Assembly (NCBI GenBank): GCA_007922195.1
Contig: ML682005.1
Span: 29,461,746-29,525,745, forward strand
Direction: 5' to 3'
DNA from: Podocnemis expansa
Taxonomy: Eukaryota; Chordata; Testudines; Podocnemididae
Length of the DNA: 64,000 nucleotides
Shown here: piece by piece, positions 1-8,883 of the stretch
How positions within the stretch are numbered: the first letter of the stretch is position 1
Layout of the letters: each line of letters starts with the position of its first letter
Made by a program: the position numbers and the translations under genes
Notes under the pieces: generated by a model
What the model saw: the letters and a program-made list of their open reading frames with translations, nothing else
Told to the model about the DNA's origin: nothing
The model's database searches: none

Positions 1-450
1 TGGGGAGAGCGGGGAGCCCCGGCACCCTGCCGCCCGGCTTCTGAGCACCCCAGCGGCGGGGAGAGGGGGGCATCAGTGCCCCTCCACAGGGCTCCCCGCT
101 GCTCTTGGGGGCAGCGCCCCGGTGCCCTGCAGTTTGTCCCCCCCCTCAGCACCCTGGACAGGGTGCTGAGGGGGTGGCTCTTCCTCCCAGGGTGCTAAGC
201 ACCCTGGGAGGAAGCTCAGCCAGTTATTTCGAAACGGCATGTCCACTTGGCGTTGTTTCGAAACAACCATTTCGAAACAACGCCCTTTCGAAATAAAACG
301 AGGTTTAGCTTATTTCGAAAAGCGCACGGCTATTTCGAAAGAAGCGGTTTGCTTCTTTCGAAATGGCCGTGCGTCGTGTGGCCATGCCATTCCTTATTTC
401 GAAACAACCTCTGTTGTTTCAAAATAAGGAGTGTGTGTGGACATACCCAT
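1..450. mobile_element. MITE, GC-rich plus TTCGAAA type (left end outside window)
   Basis: The left half is GC-rich and holds two consecutive perfect 15-bp hairpins (141-174 and 181-213). The right half from about 220 is built from repeated TTTCGAAA palindromes and ends in GTGTGGACATACCC. The same order of parts (GC-rich block, AGGGTGCTGAGG motif, TTTCGAAA block, GTGTGGACATACCC end) occurs at 7119-7738, so this is a second copy of that family cut by the window edge. No transposase is encoded, so it should be non-autonomous. The several short open frames across it are a by-product of the palindromes. Confidence 0.7.
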
Positions 451-922
451 TAAAAGCAAATCTAAGCAGTTGTTGGGATTCAAACATCAGGGAACAGTAT
501 ATAAATAATGAAGAGGTCAAATCACCTGTTGTTATGAGAAAAAAAAATCCCAAGTCCCTATTTAGTCCTGAAGCTACATAGTAAAAATTGCAACTAATTT
601 CAAATTCTGCATTTATTTGCAAATTTGACTGAGTAGCTTCAAGGGTAAATAGCGACTTTAGATTTTTTTCACAACAGGTGATTTGACTTCATCTTCCTCT
701 CTATGCTGTTCCCTAGTATTTGATTCTAAACAACTGTGTTGATTTGCTGTTATAGTGTGACCTGATCCCATGATTTACACTTCCCTGCATTTATTTTCTT
801 CCCATTCTGTAAGTTCCCACATCTTCAAAGCATCTGACAAAGTGGGATTTTCTTTGATGAAAGCTCATGCAATAAATAAATTTGTTAGTCTTTAAGTGCC
901 ACAGGACTCCTTGTTTGTTTTT
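451..922 (+). mobile_element. Penelope-like element 3' end with inverted duplicate
   Basis: The segment from about 603 matches the end of the PLE at 40540-40850. It has the codons for the protein C-terminus, then the tail with AAGTGGGATTTTCT, AAAGCTCATGCAATAAATAA and GACTCCTTGTTTG. The stretch 451-598 is an inverted copy of about 603-760, so the piece folds back on itself. On the minus strand the left arm still encodes a C-terminus of the form ASGLNRDLGFF, matching ASGLNRDFGFF of the larger PLE. It is a dead fragment without RT or endonuclease. Confidence 0.7.
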
Positions 923-1651
923 AAGTAAAATGAAAAATTATAATTCTTTAGGAGAATAACACAGTTCTGAACTTGTCAACCACATGTCAGTTAACAGGAA
1001 TTTACTTTAGTGTCACTGTCTCACATTATTGAGGTGTAATCAGAATCTAACCACAAAACTTGCCATTGCAGCTCCCCTTATGTTTAAAAGTAGAGTTATA
1101 GGAAGTGTTTCACATCCCCAATGTGAGCATGATGGCCTCTTAGTCACAAAGAGATATTCCAGGAAGATGGCTATGAATAGCTTACTTTAGAACATGTCAG
1201 GGAGTGATGAGAGAGTTGCTAAGCTCTGTAGTGATTATTACAAGAAAAGCAAGTATTTTGCTAGTTTCTGGTTATTTCATCAAATTATTATGTTCAGTGA
1301 TTTTTCCCCCCTTCACACGTCAAAAGATCACTGCCATCCCTCTGATTTAATATTTTTTAGAAGCATTGGTTAGTTTTTCCTGTATTTCTCAGAAAGATGA
1401 ATTTAACTGACTTTTTTTTTCATTTTAGTGCTTGAACTCCCTTTTTATGATGATACCAATAGAATTTGGAATACAGATCTTTAAGATAAAGGCAATTCAA
1501 CTGTGTGCATAGAAATCATTTGTTAAACATGTGATGCATGCTCTAGTGAACATGAACCAAAAGTTTGCCCTCAGTTACCCTGCAACTTCATTGAAGTGTA
1601 ACTGAGGAAAGCATTCTACCCATTGCATTTAAAAATTTTCTGTGCAGCAAT
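923..1651. other. Intergenic, no recognisable feature
   Basis: AT-rich unique-looking sequence between the PLE fragment and the DIRS-like element. I see no coding region, tandem repeat or element end here. Confidence 0.5.
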
Positions 1652-1652
1652 G

Positions 1653-1850
1653 GTGGGTTACTTAGCAGTAACTGTCCTTCGAGATGGGCTGCTCGAATTC
1701 ATTCAAGTAATAGGTATATCCATGCTGCAGCACATGATTGGTCAGAAACTTTTTGCCTTAGACTGTCAGGAGAGGCCTGGCGGCCACCACAACCCACCCC
1801 ACCCTGTGGCTATATATATGGCTGCCTGCCAGCCTCTCCTCAGTCCCTAA
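1653..1850. repeat. DIRS inverted terminal repeat, 3' side of the element
   Basis: Pairs with 5335-5526 in reverse complement. The outer end reads GGGTTACTTAGCAGTAACTG, itself a small palindrome. The two repeats differ by scattered substitutions and short indels, so this is not a recent insertion. Confidence 0.75.
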
Positions 1851-1895
1851 AAGTTGCCAACTCCAGTGGCGGGGATGGTGGGAGGGTTATGAATG

Positions 1896-1988
1896 AATCC
1901 AAGCAGCCCATCTCAAAGAAGGACAGTTACTGGGAAGTAACCCACCGTTCTTCTTCGAGCACTGCTTGGATACATTCAGTAATAGGTG
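1896..1988. repeat. DIRS internal complementary region (ICR)
   Basis: The first half, up to about 1943, is the reverse complement of the outer left terminal repeat at 1653-1695. The second half, from 1944, matches the reverse complement of the outer right end near 5475-5526, including GATACATTCAGTAATAGGT. The two end-sequences are joined directly, as expected for a copy of a circular junction. Its position just inside the element's 3' terminal repeat is the canonical DIRS arrangement. Confidence 0.7.
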
Positions 1989-3278
1989 ACTACTAGCTGT
2001 GCTCGACGACGGTGGGTAGAGTTGGCCCTGTCTGCCTCCAGCACTGCTTTTCCCACATGGGGTAGCCAGCCTCAAGCTAGCGAGGTCCCCTGGAGGGACC
2101 TCAGGTGTCAGTCTTGGAACTGAGGACCAGGTAAAGAGGAATCTGAGTCAGGGAATCTGACCCCAGTGGAGTGTAGAAGGCCTAGTAAGAAAAGCTTCAT
2201 ATGTGGGGTTTCTGAGGAAAAGGGCCTTCAACACTGAGACCCTTCTAGCCAAGGTAATTGCCACTAAGATCCAGCTTCCAGGCAAGGACTAGTAAAGTAC
2301 GAGTCCTGCTGTGATGGAGAGCCTGCTGAGCTGTGAAAGGCAGCAAGGCCTAATGTCCCTTAGTGTGAGACTTCCAATGGAGACGCCTATGGGGCTGTGA
2401 TCGAAGAAGCGACTCAGCCTAAGAATCTGAGCAGCTGGTATTAAGGAACTTCTGAGGAAGAAAAGTCCAGTATTCTGGCACTAGCATTGATTGGAGTGTG
2501 AAGGTTACAGGAAAAAGGTAGCAGACCTTGGAGCTATCCATCTACTAGTTGTGGATACTGAATACTGTGAGATATGAGGAAGAGGGAGAAAGGGAAAAAC
2601 AGAGAAGAAAAGCCCCACTCTTTTCCTTAGTGTGGCTGAAAAGGAGCATTGAGAGAACGGGGCAGGGACTAGTACCGAATGGGGCGCGATGCCTACGTGG
2701 CTGGCTTAGATTGCCATAAAGAGACAAGACTGCTTATCCCCAGTTGTAAGGATGACACAACTGGCTGTGTCCAGGGCAAGCTACACCACTATTAAGGTGT
2801 CACCTGAGGCCAAGGTGTCTTCAGCGAAGACATCATAACCTTTCCAATATTCTTGTGGAAGGGAGCTGTTAGGCATTTCAAGGCATTACACCAATTTGAA
2901 AGGGAGCATCTAGCAACCGATGCCTGATGATCAACAATTTGCCAAAGACATCAAGACAAGGGAACTTGGCCACGGGAAAGAAACCATTCTCTGTGGCCTG
3001 TAGCCTCGGTACTACTTCCCTTATTTGCAGCACTTATGCCATGAAGGCCATAGAGCTGCATAGCTAATGAAGGCACACTCAGGTTCATAATGGATAGAAC
3101 CTGGGAATCCCAGTACCAGGGATGCAAAGAGAAAGGGAGAGAGATCTTAAGGATGTAGTGGACAGGAGGGGAAAGACTCTCTCCAGCTAGGTGGGTCTGG
3201 GGTGTGTCAGCATGATGAGGTGTAGCTCCAGTTAGCCCCTTTTGACTGATTTCTCTCTCTCCACTTCTTCCCTTCCCT

Positions 3279-3330
3279 TTCTTTTTCTTTTCTTTTTCTT
3301 TTCTTTTCTTTTTCTATCTCTCTTTTTTTC
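3279..3330. repeat. Polypyrimidine TTTTC-rich tract
   Basis: Simple low-complexity run of T and C inside the DIRS-like element, probably replication slippage. Confidence 0.8.
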
Positions 3331-4800
3331 CTAACTAAGAAAGGAGTGGTAGATGATCAATGGTGAGGGTTATCTGGTTTGTCCAGATCCGAGGTCACCA
3401 CTCAGAATTTGAGGGACGGGACTGACAGCATGTTCCTGCCATCCTTGTGGGGCCCTGTGGTTGTGTGGCACAAAAACCTTATGCATGCCAAGGGGCTACT
3501 CCTTTTGGAGAAAACCCGGAAAGGCAGAACCATTGTTTAATAAGACTCCTGGCTAACATGCAGGAATACCAAGAAGAATAACTGCAGTAATGCTGGTGGT
3601 ATGAGGGTGAGTACTCTGATGGAGGAGGACACCCACTGGGTGAGGAGGCTCTGGAAGAGGAGCAGGAGAATCCCACCTAGGCCATTGTTCTAATTGAATA
3701 TTATCACTTGCCTAAGGGTCAGAATCAAGGCGTGATGGCCTGAGTTGGGTGGAAATTTCATCCTGCCCAAGGAGAAAGAAGATGGCTGGTCCTTGGGGTA
3801 CCCTAACAATGGGTAGTCTACTGGAAGATGCCCACCTGGTGTGCAAGCTCCAGAAGCTACTTAAGGCAATATTTACAATGAACATTTAAAACAAGCTTCT
3901 GGGTGGCATCAGAGGGACTGACTGCCAGAGTTGGATAAGGGTTCATGCTGCCAGAGGAGAGCAAAGGACGGATGGTCCTGGATTATCTGGCCCCGACATG
4001 TAGAAAGGGCGACAGGACAGCGTAGTAGACCCATGCTGTCAGTTTGCAGGTGGTTACTAAGGATGTTCCCATCCACCCTAGAGTACTCATTGAGCGGCCT
4101 TAGGTCACTTCCCATCCCCTTGTAACAACCGAAACCCTTCTGAGTGCTAAGGGACAAAGCTCTGGGTTGCAGGATCCCGGGGTATCCAGGACTGCTCGGT
4201 AAAAACCCGCAGTCCACCAGGAGGCTCGGGCTAGGATATTAGGGGAGCAGAGCTCCTTTTCACTAGAAACAAGTGATCCCGTTTTAACTTAGAAAGGGGA
4301 AAGCATGGGATTCATGCCATAGGCCCTATTGCGAAGACATACTCCCACCGTGTTCGCCTCCGAGCTGGAGGTAGGCTGCCAGAGGTTGAGTCTGGGAAGA
4401 GGAGGTAATAAACCCTAATGGTCTCTGATCCGTGTGCGAGAGGTCAGGTTGGAGCTATCAGGCATCTAACCACTCGATGCTGCTGGTCCAAGCTGCCACC
4501 CAGGCAGGGCGACAGCAATTTACCCTGCCCAAAGCCCCGGAGGGTGGACTGTTTAGGAAAGAGAAAGGGGCAGGTCCTAAGACCTGCTGGACAACCACTG
4601 GAGAGGGGAGGGCCTGAATTGTGGGGGAACTGAGGCTGAGACTGGAGAGGGTGTTCGGTGCCCTTTGTGGGGCCAGGCCCTGGAGGCAAATGCTGGCTTG
4701 CCCCTCCTCTTGGGGGGTGCAGGAGAAGGCGGTCTACAATAAGAGAAGCACCTTCGCTGCCTAGAATGCCACCAGCATAGTAGGGACTGGAACTGACATC

Positions 4801-5274
4801 TCACGGTCCCCTGGTGACCCCAAGAGGGGGCCGGGACCAGTGCTGGCAACATGGTACCAGGACCGGTACTGAGCCGGCTTTTCTGTGGCCTCTTGGTGAG
4901 CGGTGCTGGGAGGGCTCCCATGCCAAAGAGACATGCGGTGCCGCAAGAGACCCTGAAACCTTGAGGGTGGGCTGCCACACTTGCCCTGAGGCAAATGCAC
5001 GGTGCCTTTGCTCCTTGTCTCTTATTGTCCTGGGTTTAAAGGACAGACAGATGGAGCAGGAGGTGACCAAGTGGGCTTCACCCAGGCACCGAAGGCACTT
5101 TGCGTGGGGGTCGTCCTGCAGGAATGCCTTGCCGCAGGCAGTGCAAGATTTAAACCTCAGCATGATGGAAGGCAGAGGAGCGCAGCGTTGCTGTGACAGA
5201 TGCTCGGAAGAGGAAGCACTCTTCAATGGAATGATGTCCACAAAGATGTGTTCCCAATCGAGCTGCCGGCTCAT
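4801..5274 (-). pseudogene. DIRS gag-like protein remnant
   Basis: The minus-strand frame gives 157 residues. A Cys/His-rich block runs C44-x2-C47, H58, C60-x2-C63, H68, C73-x2-C76, with the core KCLRCLGEAH. From memory of the family, DIRS gag proteins of vertebrates have this kind of motif. It is followed by a basic segment (FKPRTIRDKEQR), also as in the family. Known DIRS gags are considerably longer; after about residue 97 the frame loses obvious similarity, so I treat it as degraded. The first Met is arbitrary, because the family-like part begins near residue 38. It sits just inside the 5' terminal repeat, where gag belongs. The plus-strand frame over the same bases is a shadow. Confidence 0.55.
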
Positions 5275-5334
5275 AAATGAAGGAGACAGGCTGCTTGCAT
5301 GATTGCAAGGAGTGGGGCTGTTCCATGAACCATC

Positions 5335-5526
5335 GCTGAGGCGGACAAAATGGAACTGAGGAGGGGCCTAGCAGCGGCCACATATATAACTACGGGGTGG
5401 AGTGGAGGGTGGTGGCCACTAGCCCTCTCCTGACAGGCTAGGGCAAAAAGTTTCCAACCAATCATGTGCTGCAGCATGGATACACCTATTACTGAATGTA
5501 TCTGAGCAGCACTCAAAGAAGAATGG
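5335..5526. repeat. DIRS inverted terminal repeat, 5' side of the element
   Basis: Reverse-complement partner of 1653-1850. Its outer end, read on the minus strand, carries TACATTCAGTAATAGGTGTA and then TGCAGCACATGATTGGT. Confidence 0.75.
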
Positions 5527-5917
5527 ACTATTATGCCCTATTCATTAATTTCTTCTGCTTTTAGCATGTGGATCTTGAATGGGAAGCCTTAATTCTGGCA
5601 TTTTTTAACTTACAATGACTTGACCGTATAAACTTAAATTCTATTATAACTTCTTATATCACCTCTTTTGGAAAATGGAGCTGAGAAAAAACTTGGTATT
5701 TGAGCCTGCAACCTTTATGCATGGTCCTTTTACAAAAGGGATAGTAGTCCTGACTTCACTGTGTGACTAAAAATCTCAGATACATAAGGATTGCAAACTT
5801 CAGTCCTCGTTAGGTCTTCTACTCCATCCTCCTATTAGTGAAGATCCGTTCTCTACAGTATACTTTCAATTAGTTTGTCAAATGTAGTTTGAAATTACAT
5901 ACGTGTTGGACTTAAAA
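5527..5917. other. Intergenic, no recognisable feature
   Basis: AT-rich spacer between the DIRS-like element and a CR1 fragment. I see nothing codable. Confidence 0.5.
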
Positions 5918-6870
5918 TTACAGAAGCAGAGAAACTGGAATGGACCATGACAGGTCATCAAGTACAGTTTCCTGCACTCATGGCAGGACGAAGTACCCCT
6001 ATTAAACCATCCCTAACAGGTGTTTGTCTAACCTGCTTTTAAAACCTCTAATGTAGTAGGTTCCACAACCTGCTGAGGCAACTTATTCCAATGTTTAATC
6101 ACCCTGACAGTTATGCACTTTTTCATAATGGCTAGGTTGAACCTCCCTTGCTGTAATTTAAGCCCATTGCTTCTTGTCGGATCTATGTGATTAAGGAGAA
6201 TAATATTTCTCCTTCTTCCTTATAACAACCTTTTAGACATTTATTTGAAAACTGTTATCATATCTCCTCTGTCTCCTTTTTTTCTAAACTAAACAAATCC
6301 AGCTCTTTCAATCATCCCTCAAAGGTCAAATGTTTCAGACCTCTAATAATTTTTGTTGCCCTTCTCTGGACCTTCTCTAGTTTCTCCACATCCTTTTTGA
6401 AATGAGGCACCCACAACTGGACACAGTACTCAAGTTGAGGACTAATCAGTGCAGAGTAAAGTGGATGAATCACTTTTTCATGTGTTACTTACAATACTTC
6501 TGTTAATACACCCCAGAATGGTGTTTTGCTTTTTTTGCAACAGTATTATACTGCTGACTCGTATTTCACTTGTGATCCACTATTACGCCCAAATGCCTTT
6601 CCGCAGTACTCCTTCCTTAGCAGTTGTTGCCCATTTTGTATGTGTGCAATGGGTTGTTCAACCCTAAGTAGAGTACTTGGCACTTATCTTTATTGAATTT
6701 CATAGTATTTACCTCAGACTATTTCACCAGTTTATCAAATTATTTTTAATTGTGATCCTATCCTCCAAAGCACCTTTCCCAGCTTGGTATCATCTGCAAA
6801 CTTTATAATTTTACACTCTATGCCATCATCTAAGTCATTGATAAAAATCTTGAACAAAACTTATCTTGAA
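5918..6870 (-). mobile_element. CR1 LINE, decayed 3' portion
   Basis: Read on the minus strand this is the end of CR1 ORF2 and its 3' tail. On the plus strand the recognisable blocks are ACAGGTCATCAAGTACAGTT, CCTAACAGGTGTTTGTCTAA, TTCCACAACCTGCTGAGGCA and CTTCTCTGGACCTTCTC, in the same order as in the better CR1 at 15832-18204. All reading frames are broken. The 5' truncation near 6870 is typical of LINE insertion. Confidence 0.8.
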
Positions 6871-7118
6871 AGACTCAATTAGAATTGAGTGAAATATGCT
6901 ATGAAGGAAGTGTTTTGTGTTCAAATACTGAACTCTTTAAACAAGGAAGTTATTTCAAGCAGCATATGAGCAATAAAACAGACTCTGGGCTTTCTGCGGC
7001 TACAGACATTGTGTTTTTTTGTCATATCTTGCTCCTGCTGTTAACCCCAGCTTGTCTTGTTCATCTACTGAAATGGCTTACTAAGTAGTCCTGGCTCCTG
7101 CCTTTGACCCTGGACTCT

Positions 7119-7738
7119 ATGGCTGTGTCCACATGGGGCGTGGGGGTGGAGGGTGCCTCAATCCTCCCCACCGCCTGGCGAGCGGTGGGGAAGCAGGACA
7201 CCCCAATTTCTGCTTTGCTGCCTGGCCACCAGTGGGGATGCATGGCACCCCGATCCCTACCACCACCTGGCCAGCGGTGGGGAAGAGGGGCACCCCAATC
7301 CCTATCCCACTGCCAGGACAGCAATGGGAAAGAGGGGCAAACTGATTATTTCCCCACGGCCAGGAAAGCAGTGGGGAGAGGGGCACTGAATCTCTCTCCT
7401 GCCCCCCTGCACCCTCCTGCCCTGGCCAGGGTGCTGAGGAGGAGGGCCTTCCTTCTAGGGGCCATGAACCCTGGGATGAAGTTCAAGCCATTGATGCGAA
7501 ACATTCTTGTTTCGAAACAACACATCCCTACAGCGTTGTTTTGAAACAACCACTTTGCTTCAACAGCTGTTTCAATTACTTACCAGGTTTTAGTGTTTCG
7601 ATTTAAGTTTTGTTGTTTTGATATGACGGAGCTCATCATATCAACACAACAAAATGTCGTGTGGACCTAATTTTTTTTTTTTAAAGCGAAACAACCATGG
7701 TGGTTTTGTTTTAAAACCTACGTGTGGACATACCCTTA
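7119..7738. mobile_element. MITE, GC-rich plus TTCGAAA type, full length
   Basis: The termini are inverted: GGCTGTGTCCACATG at the left and the complement of GTGTGGACATACCC at the right. The left half is GC-rich with five tandem units (7156-7385). The right half holds TTTCGAAAC and TTTTGAAAC palindromes. No transposase is present. The termini resemble those of the element at 30132-30628, which is flanked by TTA on both sides, so PIF/Harbinger mobilisation is a reasonable guess. The long overlapping frames in both strands arise from the tandem repeats. Confidence 0.65.
7156..7385. repeat. Minisatellite, five units of about 46 bp
   Basis: Units begin at 7156, 7201, 7248, 7293 and 7340 and measure 45-47 bp. 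Each has the form CCCCAATCC..., a CTGGCCAGC-like centre, GGTGGGGAAG and a GGGGCA end. The units differ by several substitutions each, so the array is old. Confidence 0.75.
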
Positions 7739-8694
7739 GTTTCTCTGCTAGGCATTACATAATACTGTTTAGTTTTTATTTACTCCTTTGCAGAATGCCA
7801 GTAAAAGCATATGTCCTGATTAGTCCCACTATGATGTTGTTAGGCTAAGACAACCATGCAAGTGAACTGAGCTCAAACAGAGGGGGTCTCCCCAGGTAGA
7901 CAGCATGATGACTGTCTATTGTCACATACCCTTCCCTGCCTGATGTCAGGTGTCACCCTTCCTGCCTCCCTTATGTGGAAGCTACTGTTACATGACCTTT
8001 CAAGACCACACCCCTCTTACCACTCTGACCCTTTTACCATATAGACAGTTATTTTTCCCAAAGAAGAAGGAGCTGTTAGGAAAACTAATTTAAACCAGTA
8101 AACAAGTAGAGTGTGTATGTAAGTAGCTGCCTTGCTATCTCCATTTTGAACTTGAAACTGCTCTGTTCAGTTTTCCTAATGCTGTGACTGAACTACCTCT
8201 TCAGTGTTGTCTGTATTGCCTGTCTGAACCTTTCCAGAGGAACACTTCCACCTTTACAATATCAGGGCTTATGAAGGATTGAAATGGTGCATAAACTTTG
8301 AGCTGGCACTTTGACCATGGGTGAAATCCACCTGTGGAGTCCTTCCTGGCAGCTGAGAGTACTGAAAACTTTATAAGGTTAGATCTTTTAGTGTCCTTAA
8401 AGCAACAAGTGTTCCCCTTTTTAAAAGTTTATTTTGGTGATGATGTGCTTAGTTGTCATAAAATACCTGATTTGCCAATGAAAAATACAAGGATAGAATT
8501 AGCGTGTATTGCACTGACTTTTTCATCTTCTCATTCACTTATTATTCAGCTGAGATCTGAGGCGTCCATACTTCTCCAATTGCCAAGATTTCTAGTGGGA
8601 AGCATTTACAAGTAAATTCACTTTTTCCATTATATTTTATACCACAAGGAGCTTGTTGATGATCTGCGTTAGCATAGATGCCAAAAATCTCTCA
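7739..8694. other. Intergenic, no recognisable feature
   Basis: Unique-looking AT-rich sequence. The longest frame (8334-8615, plus, 93 codons) has no motif I recognise and no coding-like context. Confidence 0.45.
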
Positions 8695-8883
8695 CAGTGG
8701 TTTTCAAACTTAGGGTTGGGACCCAGTACCAGGTCATACACCCCCAGCCGCTGGGTCCTGCCATGTCTTGCTGCTACCACCAAAAGACTGGAATGCATTG
8801 CTCAGAGATGTAATTGTTGAGTCATGAGCATAAATGATTTTTTTTTCAACTGGGTCCTAATAAAAAGAGTTTGAAAACTACTG
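8695..8883. mobile_element. hAT-type MITE
   Basis: Ends are CAGTGGTTTTCAAACTT and the complement of AGTTTGAAAACTACTG, the classic Charlie/hAT terminal inverted repeat. The 189-bp interior is palindromic, with GGGTTGGGACCCAG near the left and CTGGGTCCTAAT near the right. The flanking 8-mers no longer match well, so the insertion is old. Confidence 0.75.

Larger units (their letters stand above)
1652..5526 (-). mobile_element. DIRS-like retroelement, decayed or non-autonomous
   Basis: The two ends are inverted copies of each other (about 1653-1850 and 5335-5526). They share a long block containing TGCAGCACATGATTGGT, AACTTTTTGCC and CTGTCAGGAGAGG. Next to the left end, 1896-1988 carries sequence complementary to the outermost parts of both terminal repeats. 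That internal complementary region is a DIRS hallmark and is thought to template circular replication intermediates. A gag-type Cys/His frame lies at the opposite end on the minus strand, which sets the orientation. Full DIRS elements also encode RT, RNase H, a methyltransferase-like domain and a tyrosine recombinase. I cannot identify any of these here, so the copy is either internally deleted or badly decayed. DIRS elements do not make target duplications, and none is seen. Confidence 0.72.

Noticed and set aside
3909..4217. DLRPLN string as the start of a DIRS reverse transcriptase
   Set aside because: Only six residues fit and the expected downstream catalytic motifs are not visible; too weak to annotate.
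4577..4978. 133-codon minus frame upstream of the DIRS gag
   Set aside because: Overlaps the gag frame in another phase and lacks motifs; treated as a shadow.
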